Positions 43,157-54,909 of a DNA stretch of 64,000 bases are shown in pieces; position 1 is the first letter of the stretch; each line of letters opens with the position of its first letter. Location: assembly GCA_029215795.1 (NCBI GenBank), contig JARDYH010000003.1:176898382-176962381 (forward strand), written 5' to 3'. Under the pieces are notes generated by a model. That model did no database searches. It was not told where the DNA came from and was given only the letters and a program-made list of their open reading frames with translations. This DNA comes from Anniella stebbinsi (taxonomy: Eukaryota > Chordata > Lepidosauria > Squamata > Anniellidae). The position numbers and the translations under genes are program-made.

Positions 43157-44841
43157 TATTATTATTATTATTATTTATTTATTATTTATTTCATTTCTAA
43201 CCCGCCTCTCCATCTAGATCGAGGCGGGGAACAACACCAAATATAAATATAAAACAATAAAATAGATAAACCGTTAAAACAGATAAAAACAAATACATTA
43301 TTAAAAACATCTTAAAATTAAACTGGATAGGCCTGCCGGAAGAGAACAGTCTTCACGGCTTTCTTAAATTCCAGAAGACTGCTAATTTGTCGAATCTCCT
43401 CCGGCAGGCCATTCCACAGCCTGGGAGCGGCAGAAGAGAAGGTCCTCTGGGTAACACTCGTCAGCCTAGTTCTGGCTGACTGGAGTAAATTCTTCCCAGA
43501 GGACCTGAGTGTGCGGGGCGGATTATACGGGAGAAGGCGATCCCGCAGGTAACCTGGACCCAAACCATGTAGGGCTTTAAAGGTAATAACCAACACTTTA
43601 TACGTCACCCGGAAACTAATGGGCAGCCAGTGGAGTGATTTTAAGATTGGTGTTATGTGGTCACCCCTAGGTGTACCGGTGACCAACCTGGCTGCCATAT
43701 TTTGAACTAATTGAAGTTTCCGGACTAGGCACAAAGGTAGCCCTATGTACAGCGCATTGCAGAAGTCGAGCCTCGAAGTTACCAGTGAGTGCACTACCAT
43801 CTTTAGGTCTTCCAACTTTAGGAAGGGGCGCAGCTGGCGTATCAGCCGAAGCTGATAGTAGGCACTCCTGGCCGTCGCATCTATCTGGGCTGTCATTTGG
43901 AGCGACGGATCCAGGAGTACCCCCAAGCTGCGAACACAGTCTTTCAGGGGGGGTGTAACCCCATCCAGAACTGGTTGACACACCTCCAAACCCAGGTTGT
44001 GGCCTTTGACAGCAAGCACCTCCGTCTTGTCTGGATTCAGCTTCAGTTTGTTTTTCCTCATCCAGCCCATTACCGCCTCCAAACATTCATTCAGAGGAGA
44101 CACACTATCCTTAGCTGACGATGTTGTCGAAGGCACAGAGAAATATATTTGGGTGTCATCAGCGTACTGATAGCACCCCGCCCCATGCCTCCGGATGATC
44201 TCTCCCAGCGGTTTCATATAAATGTTAAACAGCATTGGGGAAAGGATGGCACCTTGTGGTACACCACATAGCAGCTCCTTCTTTGAAGAGCAGCTATCCC
44301 CAAGCATTACCTTCTGGAACCTGCCCGAGAGATAGGACCGGAACCACTGAAGCACAGTGCCCCCGATTCCCAATCCCCTCAGGCGTTCCAGAAGAATACC
44401 ATGGTCGATGGTATCGAAAGCTGCTGAGAGGTCCAGGAGTACCAACAGGGACACACTCCCCCTGTCAATACTCAGGCGTAGATCATCCACTAAGGCGACC
44501 ATAGCAGTCTCAACTCCGTATCCTGCCCTGAAGCCGGTTTGAAATGGGTCTAGAAAATCTGTATCATCCAAAACTGCTTGGAGTTGGGAGGCAACAGCCC
44601 TCTCGATCACCTTGCCCAAAAATGGAAGATTTGATACTGGCCTGTAGTTATTAAGGTCCAGAGGGTCCAGGGAGGGCTTTTTTAGAAGCGGCTGTACTAC
44701 CGCCTCTTTTAAACATGTTGGAAAACTCCCCTCCCTGAGAGATGCATTAATAATACATTGTAGATGTGATCGAACTGCATCTCCTCCCTGGACAACAAGC
44801 CAAGAAGGACAGGGATCGAGATCGACTATATCACACATCAA
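43157..44841 (-). mobile_element. L2-type LINE with long uninterrupted RT frame
   Basis: Tail (ATT)n/(ATTT)n from 43157, then a 3' UTR ('aacccgcctctccatctag'), then a 507-codon frame without stops to about 44841, where the copy is 5'-truncated. The lack of stops over 1.5 kb indicates recent insertion. It lies antisense to CDC40 and ends about 150 bp before the exon 2 acceptor. Confidence 0.9.
43318..44841 (-). pseudogene. L2-clade reverse transcriptase protein, C-terminal 507 residues
   Basis: Contains the reverse transcriptase core of a non-LTR element: LNNYRPVSNLPFLGKVIE (block 1), LLVLLDLSAAFDTIDH (block A, catalytic Asp), CGVPQGAILSPMLF (block B), YQYADDTQIYF (block C, YADD catalytic pair), then MRKNKLKLNPDKTEVL and the C-terminal domain through LWNGLPEEI to FRQAYPV. 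The endonuclease and any ORF1 are missing because of 5' truncation, and the nominal start is not a real start. The family's role is target-primed reverse transcription at a nicked chromosome. All catalytic residues seen are intact, but the copy cannot be autonomous. Flanking duplication not convincing. Confidence 0.9.
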
Positions 44842-44993
44842 AAAGAAATGTAGTAATTAGTACTTACTATCTTAGAGCTAAAAGCAGAATATGAAATTTA
44901 AAGCTGCAAATTTTTCAACTTCTCTAATTAGCGTAATATCTAAGATGTGCCATCAGAGGAGTTTTTCTATTAAAATTGTGTTGAATTTTCCAG

Positions 44994-45080
44994 GAAGATG
45001 TGGAAACAGGAGTTCACCTTGATCCAACTACCAAGGAAGTTGAATATAACCCAACCTATGACACTATGTTTGCACCTGAG
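44994..45080 (+). CDS. CDC40: CDC40 exon 2
   Basis: 29 codons, EDVETGVHLDPTTKEVEY then NPTYDTMFAPE, bounded by TTTTCCAG and GAG|GTAAGC, phases 0/0. The segment is strongly conserved in vertebrate PRP17 (residues ~67-95) and belongs to the extended N-terminal arm that threads through the spliceosome before the propeller. The L2 at 43157-44841 ends only ~150 bp upstream. Confidence 0.96.
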
Positions 45081-45250
45081 GTAAGCAAACTTTTTAATAT
45101 ATATATATCAGTATAATTTGAACAACATCAGATAACATTAATACAATGAGACTTCTGGAATATCCTGGAATATCCTGTAAATACTTAAATCTTGCATGAA
45201 AGTGGTCTTTTGAAAAAGGACACCTATTGTATTTAAACATGAATGATATT

Positions 45251-45342
45251 AAGTCTGCAATCCTATATACATTAACCTGGCAATAAGTCCCATTTAACTT
45301 AATAGGGCTTATTTCTGTGTAGATATAGGATTGCATTGTAAA
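45251..45342. repeat. Foldback repeat, 'CTGCAATCCTATATAC' family
   Basis: 'tctgcaatcctatatacatt', 'aataagtcccatttaactta', 'ataggattgcattg'. Same family as 28692-28782, with slightly decayed arms. Confidence 0.65.
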
Positions 45343-48009
45343 TTCTTCAATGATCTCCATAAATTGTGATTTTAGGTTCAGCAAACTAAAGTGCTTGAAT
45401 TATGGGATTTAAAATCCTTATGATGATCAATATTTTGTATGTGCATGCACACATACATACATACAAAGGGCAAGGCTGTGGGTCTTTATACTAAAAATGA
45501 TAATCTCAACCAATAATCAATAGAATATTCTGGTGAACATCTAGGTATACATCAGGCATAAATCATGGAACTGGCACACTCGAAATTCATCTCCAAGTCT
45601 GATCAGAATGCTCTGGATTATTTCATTTTTGGCCTGGGAAATAGTAGACAAGATGAATCAGAGAATCATATATTATGCATAGCGTTGTAATCCCATAGCC
45701 AGGGGTTATATTTCCTTTTTTCTCTTGCAATTATGGAATTACACAGTTGGTGGGTATACTACAGGCTGCCTTTTTACTTTTTTCCAATGAAATGTCATAT
45801 CTGTAAGCTTGAGGCCAAAATATAATTCTGAGGGATTCATAGCCTGACCAATAGTAGACGGTCATATGTAGTACAATACATTTCTGTTGATTCCTCCATC
45901 TATTACTATGTTCCATGTTTACAAGATGTGAGGGTCAGTGTGCATCTCCATACCCCATAGCATACATAATATGCAGCGTGGTAACAGAAATCATGATCAC
46001 TGCCACATTATGTGTACTAAAGTTTTGAAGTACACTGAAATGGCTGCATGTAACATCTGTGTATTACCCTTCTGCATGATTTTTTTCTGTTTTTGCTAAA
46101 ATTGCACAATTATAAAGTAAATGTGCTCTTATTTTCTACATTAGCAATATTTGGTGTCATATCAGCAGCATCTGAGAATAGAGAAAGTATTATAGACATT
46201 TTCGCTTTTGAAATTCACAAATCCTAAAAAGATAGACGCTTTAAGGCAGATTGCCTAGTTAAAAAGAAGTTGGAGGTTAATCTCTACTATATAAAACCTG
46301 TCAGATAACTGGCCTGTAAAATATTTAATCTTGAAATTGAATATTCATTATGGAAGAACACCTCCGGGAACAAGCAACCAGTATAACAATACAATATAGT
46401 TAGTTTTAATACAGGGAGCTGTCAAAACCTTGAAATTGGTGCTGTCCAAAGCTGAAAGTTATTTTTTTTTTGTAAGCTTGAGGCAGTTTTCTAAGAATAG
46501 CCGATCAGTAATAGTGGTCTGCATTCCCCATGGTAAACCTAATCTGAAACAAGGATATATTAATTATAAAGTGCATGCAAATTTGCTAGTTGTTTTTTTT
46601 TTAATTATAAAATTCAGTCACAGGTTAGGTATATTAATATTGCTCATGAAGTTTCATCTTGTATTAAAAGTAGGAGAGAATAAGGGAATGCTTCCGTAAA
46701 CAAAAATACAAGATTGAGTTTCTGATGTCTCTTGAGAATTGGCAAGAGGAAACAATGCATGAAAGAAATCTCATTAAGAATAGCAGTTGTGGCACAACAT
46801 TATTTTTCTGACTGTTGCTTGTGGACTTTATTTAGTACTGATACCTTTAATCTCTCTGGGATTATAATGCTACACATGGCTATCTCGTATCTATGCCAGC
46901 AGTTAATATATGAGGAACATACTACTTTCATCAGATTAATACTTTGGCAGTCTAGTGCCATATTGTTTCCCCCTTTGTGTCTCCCTTGACATTTTATGCA
47001 GCTTTAGGAGGACATAGTAGATGAGTCATGACATGAAGACATTTCCAGTTCTAAAACTACATAATCGCATCAAACAATTAGTTAAAACTTTGAAGTCTAA
47101 TGGAAATGTAGGATTAGATCCCAAGTTGCGTAGAGCAGAACTCTGCAAACTAGATTCAATCACAAATGGACAAGACGGGGGACGGGGAGTTGATTTTTGC
47201 TGATTCCCCCTCTCTTGCAACCTCCCTGAAAACCTGGCGTAGAGGCTACGGGGACCCGCCCAAACATGGCTGGAGGTGACTCTGGGGGCTGTTGGGGAAA
47301 TAGGAATTGGCAAAAATGCCTTCTCCATCCCCTTTCTCTAGCAAGAACATCTGCTGGATCCTGCTTCCCTTGGTGAATGGAAGGGCAAGTCTCTATGTTT
47401 CCTGAGCTCTAACTGTAGTGGTTTACAAGATCCTTTTCCTCTCCCACAACTTTCCTGCCTTTTTTATATTAATCACAGTGTAGCATTATGGCTGCAGTTA
47501 TGTCTGAAGTTAACATTAAGTTTGATTAAGATTTTACCAGGATTTACAAAATCAACTTCAACCTCAGATTTAAAGCTAACCAAAGTTAGCTTTAATTGTG
47601 GTGAAGATGTAGTGTGATACTGTAGTTGACAGTAAGAAGGAGAGGGCATTTCAGGGCCTATGGATCATTCCCAGTCTCTTAACCACATTTAAAAGAATGG
47701 AAAACGTTGTCCGCACCAGTCCATTGTTTTTCTAGGTAAGCTTTCTTGGTCCTGCTTCGTGTGGACAAAAATGCTTATTGTTGCACTATAATCCATTAAT
47801 ATATTTCTGAGCCATCTGCAAACGTATTATTTGGCAGATAGTTATCTAGCACATTGCTTCATACATGATGTATTACTTACAGAAGTGCAGGGAAAATGTT
47901 TATTATCATTCTGTGGAAAAATTCACTCATGTCCACGTTGATGAATGTGCAGAAATTCAGAAACCATTACAAATTTCACCTTTTCAGCATACATAAAGTG
48001 GTAAAGAAC

Positions 48010-48110
48010 TAGCAGGGTTAGGCAACCTCTGGTCCTCTGGCCACTGGCAGACCGATGGAAGTTGGGAGTCCATCAACATCTAAAAGACTACAGGTTCCTC
48101 TCCCCTAATC
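48010..48110. mobile_element. hAT MITE fragment
   Basis: 'gcagggttaggcaacctctg' and 'gactacaggttcctctcccc' are the two inverted margins of a decayed element like 40310-40447. Confidence 0.45.
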
Positions 48111-48125
48111 TAGAGTGGATCATAT

Positions 48126-48345
48126 ATAGAGTCAGTAATATAGTAGTTATAATGTTGGGCTAGAAATGTTGACTCACAGGTTCAAATGCCACTTATTCAT
48201 GAAGCTCACTGGTTAACCGTGGGACAGTCACTTTCTCTGTCTAATGTACAATATGGAGTTGTTGTTGTGTGTGTGTATGAGGGGGGATCCATGTATGCTG
48301 CTTTGAATTCCTTGGAGGAAGGGTAGGATAAAACATAATCAATAC
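48126..48345 (+). mobile_element. Sauria-type SINE, full-length but diverged
   Basis: tRNA-like head 'tagtagttataatgttggg ... caggttcaaatgcc', body 'atgaagctcactggtta', and tail region 'gctttgaattccttggagga' to 'aaaacataatcaata'. It carries the same parts that are split at 23419-23524 and 24416-24548. A (GT)n tract lies inside. Confidence 0.7.
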
Positions 48346-48444
48346 ATGGAAACGTGTATCTGTGTAAGTGAAATGTTGCATGAAAGGGCCCATAATGACT
48401 ATCCAATGGATATCCTTGCAATTATTATATCATTTTTAATGCAG

Positions 48445-48574
48445 TTTGGGCCAGTGAATCCATTTAGGACTCAGCAGATGGCTGCACCCAGGAATATGCT
48501 TTCTGGATATACAGAACCAGCACACATTAATGATTTCATGTTTGAACAACAAAGAAGAACATTTGCAACTTATG
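48445..48574 (+). CDS. CDC40: CDC40 exon 3
   Basis: Encodes FGPVNPFRTQQMAAPRNM, LSGYTEPAHINDFMFEQQ, then RRTFATYG (the Gly codon is completed in exon 4). Acceptor ATGCAG, donor TATG|GTAAGG, phase 0 in and 1 out. This is the most conserved part of the N-terminal arm. One difference from the human protein that I recall is Val for Glu after FGP. Confidence 0.96.
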
Positions 48575-49919
48575 GTAAGGTACACATTTCTTTACATTTC
48601 TCCTTTGCTATCTTCAGATCACCGCATTTATCTCTGGTTGACCTGGTCTGATATAGTTCCAAATCCTTCAGAACCTTCAAATCTTCTAAATGTGCCCCTT
48701 ATTTGTCCTAAACATTAGCTAGAAGATTAGAAAAGGAACTGGATTAGGACTATATTTACATGCTGGGTCCTGTTCAAAGCCATCAGTTTTTATGCATGGG
48801 TCAGTACACAGTCAGTTGCCCCTTGAAGCCCTTGTTTTTTTCAATTAGGAGATCTAGAGACAGCACATGACATACCACATACATATAACACCAATATGGG
48901 CAAAAAAGACAAAGTTATGCAGCTTTAAATTACCGTGTCTCCAGGTAGCTTTCATGATTTTGGTCACCTTTTTACTTGCTAAAGTTTTTGCAGTGTGGAT
49001 TTTAACGACTTGAATTCTGGGAGGTGGAAGTTTATTCAGCATGCAATACTGCTAGCAAATGTATACAGCCCCACATCACAACTGAAGCATCCCTTATGTT
49101 TAATTGATTAGTTCTAGATGTATGTGAATGTTTATCTTTATCTTAAACAAAGATCTTATTTCTATCCAGTGATCAGTAGATCTTGGAAGTAATTGGGCTT
49201 GGGGTACAACTGAGATTGAACTATTTATTATTCAGTGCATGCGTCATGGCAAGAGAAATGTTGTGGATCTTGTATACTTTCCTGCAATAAATGAATAAAA
49301 ACTGAGCATAAGACATTTGTTCTGCTCAACTCTGTTTCTTCAGGAGACATTGCTTTGACTCCTAGAACTATCAGCATGTCCTTAGGTTATCTAGGAGAAG
49401 AATTACCTGATCTATTCTAATCGTGAAGTACTATTAGTGAAAATGAAGTAGAACTGTTGTTAATTCAAGTGGGTAGATGTAGCCTGAAGAGTGCTATACT
49501 TTTCGTTGTATTTTCTCACTTTTGTATTATGATTTCACTCCTGACATGCATAAACACTTTCTTAAAACGTGAAGCTTGCTTATAAGAGTAGTTTGATGAA
49601 AGTAGCAATCATAGTATTTCACGATTTAATAGCTCTTATGTTTATTCTGTAGGTGTCCTGTGTAGGAAGGTCAGTGAATAGGATTTTCACATCAAGGGAG
49701 CTTGCAAACATAGGAACATCTTTTCTGGGAAGTACGTCTTAACATTTTGGGAAAAGATGGATTTCTGAAATGATTTTATATCCATTCCTTGAGCCTTATA
49801 TTGCTGCTTAAGCAATTGTATCTGGTAGGCAGTTACAAAGCGCCAAATGTCTGTAAGAGGTGTCCAAGAAAAGCCAAGAAAATAACAACATAGAAAATGA
49901 AGACATTGTCCTTTATTCT

Positions 49920-50098
49920 TTGGTGGACAGGTAGAGCTCATGTTTTGCATGCAGAAGATTTAAGCCCCAGCATTTCCAGGTAGGGCAGGGAAATACTCCT
50001 GTCTGAAACCCTGAGGACGTGTTGCCAATTAGTGTATATAATACTGAGCTTAGATGGACTGATTGTTTGACTTGGTGTCAGGCAAGCTTCCTATGTTC
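49920..50098 (+). mobile_element. SINE with tRNA-Ala-like head
   Basis: 'ggtagagctcatgttttgca' then 'gcagaagatttaagcccc' resembles a decayed tRNA-Ala (TGC) head. The body follows: 'ggcagggaaatactcctg', 'tgaaaccctgagga', 'gtgtcaggcaagcttcctat'. A second copy is on the minus strand at 59680-59875. Confidence 0.6.
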
Positions 50099-52772
50099 CT
50101 GGCATGTTCTGAAGGCAACTCTTTTTCAAGGGGTATACACTTCAGAAATAAGAAAAAGCTCCTGGAATTTGCTCATGTCTAGCATCTATTCCAACGTGAT
50201 GGCTGAAATGGTTGTAAATAATGATAGAGGGAATGGAATTGCAATTTGTGCAGAACGTTTATATCTTCAATCTGCATATACTGTTCTAAAACATGCTGAA
50301 ACATATGCATCAACATCCATATATTTCTTTGGAAGAAATAGGCTACCTTGCATATTGTCCTGGAAAAAAACCTTAATATTGGTAGGGTTTAAGGTTACTT
50401 TTCCCCAATTCTTGACAAGAATGCAGAGTGGGACATAGCAAGGGATTTCTCCCTGCACACCCACAGTAAAAGAATTTTCCAAATACTTGTTTTTAGAGAG
50501 GGTATCTTGCCTGTCTCCAAGAATGCAAGCTTCTCTGCGCAGGAATGCACTGTGCATAAAATGTGCTAGCGTAAGACAAAGCCACCATTGTTCAGTTACA
50601 TCAGACTAATAAAATAAACTAGGATGTTGGCAGCAACAGACAGCAGGAACTAAAAATTTAGTTCATCTAGATCCCAGGCTGTCTTCCAGGCCCAGCTTTG
50701 TAGAGCACTGTTACAGTGTAAGAGCTGGTTGTAGCCCTGATGCTAACATAAAACATCATAGAATATAGTTGGAGAAGCAAAAGAGAACAAAACCTCCATC
50801 GTTTCCTAACTCTTGCACTTCATTATTTTGGGTACATTATTTCTCAACCCAGAAAGTGCATCACAGCATGCTTTGAGATCATTCACACAGTTAGCACTTA
50901 CTCTAACCTGTTGAGGGATGGCCATGCCCTCTTGTTATACTTGCTGTGTCAAAGCTGCTAAAGTTCTTTCTATTTAGGAAGTCATTCAGTTGGTAAGATC
51001 TCTGCTGATATGAGGTAGAAGAATGTCTTAATGCCAGAGACATTGTGGAACAAGAGCAATATTTGGGAGCCAGGGGGAAAGCATTGTACTCTTTCCATAG
51101 TTTGTCCAATTATAGAACATTTCTCAGCTACCTGAATGACTGGAGCCAGTTTCATGCAGGCAGTGAATTGTTCTACCCTGGGCTTGACCTTTGGTTGAAT
51201 ATACCTTCTTCTGTAGTTTCTTTTGGAAGGGAACCATTCAGCTGTCATTATCAGTGTCGTGCTGTCCAGTGCTGCTGCAGATGATTTGAAATTGCAATGA
51301 TAACATTTATAGACTGGATTTCACTGAAAGAAACTGTGTTTATTAGCAGCCACATGCCTGTGTTGATCGCATCACTTTTACTGTATTTTATGTCAAAGGA
51401 AAATAACCCCCTTGCTTATTCTTTTGTGTGTTTGGACTAAAGTTTTAGAGGACTTGCCCTTTGCTTGTACACCTCCCAAAGGCAATTTAATGTTTGTGTC
51501 CTTGCTACATCTGGGGAAGTTCTGTTATATCACGGGAAAGGGCACTGCAGTTCCCAAATGTGGATATAACATAAAATACTAAATTCAGGATTCATCTTTA
51601 ATTTTATTTAAGTCCACAATTCAATTGATGTGGTAGATGAACTGCAGCATTTCTTATTTATGTTGGAGCTGTTCATTTGTAATGGGGGGGGGGATTAAGT
51701 TGGAATTAATCACATAAAAAGAAGTCTGTTATAAAACAGCAGGTTTTTCCCTTACAGCTGCATTTGGAAGTCTCTGTCAGAAAGAAAGATAGGAATCTCT
51801 TTCACATTCTCAGTATAAAGTAAGAGTTGTTCAATGTCCTTTTCATAAGAAAAAGATACTGAAGAAAATGCAGTTTGGCTATAGAAAACACGGCTCCTGC
51901 TGAAGATTAAATCTCTCCCAGTGGCTCCATTCATGATCACTTGGTTTGAGGGAGCGACAGCTAAACAAATAGAGTCCCAGAGACAACATCAATACAGTGG
52001 GAGGACAAATAAGCTGCTTTATCGATTCTGACATACATCCAAATTAGCTTTTCTGCCTTATTTAAAGAAGAACTATGAAGTTGAATCCACTGGAAAATTG
52101 GCTCAGTTACACCATGCAAAGACCTTACATAGAATAAAACTAGGTTCCATGATACTCAGCTTACTTCTGCAGAATCCTCTTCAAATAAACCTTCATATGA
52201 TCCCATGACATTGAAAAGCTGGTAGTTGCAAAATACTCCATAAAAGCCCACCTGCCCAGCTAGATTTTGGCAAAGATCAACAGAGAAGGGTCAGATACAC
52301 TGTTATGCAGTGTAGGTATGTTAAATTGGTGGCTTTACTGTGTTTATTGAGTTACTATATTTGTACCATGCCTTTTGACTTAGTCAATAAGGTTGTTCAT
52401 CTCCGTTGCTTTGACTCAGAGTACTATAAATTCAGGCTGTGCAATGAATACTCTGTTTTTATGAACAAGGAAACATTATCTTACATCAGTTGTAGCAGAT
52501 TCAAGAACAGTTTGCTAGTTTCAGCTTTAAAAAACAAACTGGGAATGCTGTTAAAACAATTCACGCTTGCTGAAAGCAAAGTAAGGTAGTTCCCTCTAGC
52601 TGATAATCAAAGTGAAGATGGTCTGGTCCTAGTAGCTGTCATTGATATACTGACACCCAGTAATCGATGGTTTTGGTTTTCATAACTCTCACTTGTAGTT
52701 TGCCCCATCAAAATGAAGATATTATTAACATTATCAAAGTAATTATAGCTTTGCCTCTGTCATCTGGATTAA

Positions 52773-52890
52773 GGCCATTTCTACACCAGGCCGTTTGCCT
52801 AGAATGGCCCCCGCCTGGTCCCTGTGCGCCGATGGTGTGTGTACTTCTGGGATAGCCCTCCCTCTACACCCCTATGGTGTAGAAAGGGCC
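52773..52890. mobile_element. 118-bp Harbinger-type MITE with TAA duplication
   Basis: Flanked by TAA on both sides (52770-52772, 52891-52893). Ends GGCCATTTCTACACCA and, inverted, GGCCCTTTCTACACCA (15 of 16 bases). GC-rich interior with 'gtgcgccgatgg'. Non-coding. Confidence 0.8.
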
Positions 52891-54045
52891 TAAGATAGCT
52901 TCACAATGTATTAGATAATACTGTTTGTATTTATACACTAGGATATAGGCTTTTATTTAGTGTTGGTAATTAGTGTTTGTTCCATGGAAATCCTCTTCAT
53001 ATCAAATATTTGATACTTCTATTATTTGAGAATGAAAAAAAATCCAAAGAAGGTTTTATATAGAGATAACTGAAGCATATCTGTTAACAGTATATATTCA
53101 AGAGATTGCAGAACATTTGGCCTATTTCAGAATTCAGTTCTGGCGACACTGTTTATTATTATTGTTAATCGTGTTAAAATGTTCCTTAATAATTCACATT
53201 CTAGCACTACTGTTGCATGTCTGGTGGTAAGAACCTGATTTTTGATCACTTGGGAAAAGTCCTGACTTGAGAGGCACAATGAAAATTGTATCCATATGTG
53301 TATACATAACATAGAAATGTAGATGAATACTACATTTTCTTGAATGGGCAACAACTGGCTAATCAAGTATAATATGTGCATATTAATAGATTCCAATCTC
53401 ATGAAGGCCTGAAAATACCAAGGCCCTGATAAAAAAAAGTATGATGTATGGGCATTAAGAAATGAAGCTGTGTTGTGTTATTTATCTCAATATTGGTTTA
53501 TAGGAAGAAGGTTTGAGGGACTAAGGGATGAAATTAAACTCTAGACTTCACAACAAGTGATTCAACGGAAGGCCCTACATTCCCTTTTTCAGATCTAAGA
53601 AATATTCAAATCTCCTCCTGATTTTTTTTTTTTTTGCAAAGTAGTGATTTCAACATTGCAAAGTGTTTTTTTTACATAGATACTGATTTTTTAGAACTTA
53701 CACACCATCTGTTGTAGCCAGTTCAGGTGTACTACTAGCTTAGCTCTTAACTATTGTTAAGGGATTGGATTATAGGTTTATGTGCTTACATTTTCCATTC
53801 AATCATTCAGTCACCATGGAAATATCCTTGAGAACCCAATACACTTGATGAACAAAGCACTGATCATCTAAAAGTCTATCCTTGTCATATGAACGTCAAG
53901 TTGATCTTTTAAAAAGCTGAGATATGATGGATGTGTGTGAGGCACAAAGGTCTTCTGAGACTTCGTGACTAAAATTAGGGATATGTCAATATAATGTTCT
54001 GTAAGGGAATAATCTTAAAAATGTTGTGGTTTTGTTCTTCTACAG

Positions 54046-54129
54046 GATATGCATTGGATCCCTCAATTGATAATTATGAGGTTCCTACTAAATACATAGG
54101 ATCTGTTGAAGAAGCTGAAAAGAACCAAG
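54046..54129 (+). CDS. CDC40: CDC40 exon 4
   Basis: Completes the Gly codon and encodes YALDPSIDNYEVPTKYIG, then SVEEAEKNQ and the first base of the next Gly. Acceptor TTCTACAG, donor CAAG|GTAAAG. Phase 1 in and out. The DNYEVPTK stretch is slightly variable; the KYIGSVEEAEKNQG block is conserved. Confidence 0.96.
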
Positions 54130-54769
54130 GTAAAGAAAAAGAAAATATTTTTAAAAATATAATCTGTTCTGTGTTCGTTCTTAATGAGTCATGAGTTTTG
54201 CATTTGTGCAATAAGAAAAGTATTGCATTTTTTTATTATTAAATGAAATGTATATTTCTAGCGGATGTAAAAGCATCTTGATATACTTAATGAATTAGGT
54301 GCTTTTAATCAACTAATGCTTGGGTATACAGAGGGACTGCTACAAGAATGAAGTAATAGTAGTGCATAGTGGTAGTACTATATAGCAGTACACACTGTAG
54401 TTGTCATGCAACAATATAAGCACAAATTCTGCCAAAACTGTGTAGCGTTTTCCTGGCCATATAGGAGTATAATGCATAATATAGCATTGTGCACAGAGAC
54501 CAAAGTGGTCCGTTGCCTGGTGAGTTCACAGTTACTATTCACTTACATTGGGTGCTTGCTCATTATTCAATGGGGCATTTGAAGATGTCTATCCAATATG
54601 AAAAATACACAGAACAGGTTCCCCTAACTCAGTGGATTATTTTCTGTGTCGCTATTTTCTGACAACACTGGCAGGATGAAGCAGTTTAGCAGGCAGAAGG
54701 ATACATTGTCAATCTTAAAGTGAAATACTGCCTGGAAATTGAGACATAATCTTCTGCTCCTGCCCACAG
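54130..54769. other. CDC40 intron 4
   Basis: 640 bp between GTAAAG and CCCACAG. AT-rich. No repeat family or ncRNA recognised. Confidence 0.85.
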
Positions 54770-54909
54770 GTCTCACTGTGTTTGAAACAGGACAAAAGAA
54801 AATGGAGAAAAGGAAGAAATTCAAAGAAAATGATGCATCCAATATTGACGGCTTCTTGGGACCATGGGCCAAATATGTTGATGAAAAAGATGTTGCAAAA
54901 CCTTCAGAA
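54770..54909 (+). CDS. CDC40: CDC40 exon 5
   Basis: Encodes GLTVFETGQKKMEKRKKF, then KENDASNIDGFLGPWAKY and VDEKDVAKPSE. It is flanked by CCCACAG and GAA|GTGAGC, phase 1 in and 0 out. The lysine-rich KKMEKRKKFKEN run may contribute to nuclear localisation, and the DGFLGPWAKYVDE block is a hallmark of PRP17 proteins. Confidence 0.97.

Larger units (their letters stand above)
22735..44993. other. CDC40 intron 1 (22.3 kb)
   Basis: GTAAGA donor and TTTTCCAG acceptor. No host exon is recognised inside. It carries most of the mobile DNA of the window: split SINE with nested hAT MITE, CR1, Harbinger MITEs and a large Harbinger relic, several L2 fragments, a hAT element at 42492-42877 and a long-ORF L2 at 43157-44841. 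Stretches without identified elements (e.g. 24550-26400, 27160-28180, 35420-36070, 37761-40300) are AT-rich and featureless apart from short repeats. Confidence 0.9.
45081..48444. other. CDC40 intron 2
   Basis: GTAAGC donor, TTTAATGCAG acceptor. AT-rich. It contains a foldback repeat of the GGCTGCAATC family (45251-45342), possible remnants of a MITE at 47110-47340 ('ggattagatcccaag' ... 'ctccatcccc'), a hAT fragment (48010-48110) and a Sauria-type SINE (48126-48345). Confidence 0.85.
48575..54045. other. CDC40 intron 3
   Basis: GTAAGG donor, TTCTACAG acceptor. 5.5 kb, AT-rich. Identified contents are a tRNA-Ala-like SINE (49920-50098) and a Harbinger-type MITE (52773-52890), with a 10-bp G run at 51684-51693 and a T run near 53620. 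No further exons or ncRNA recognised. Confidence 0.85.
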
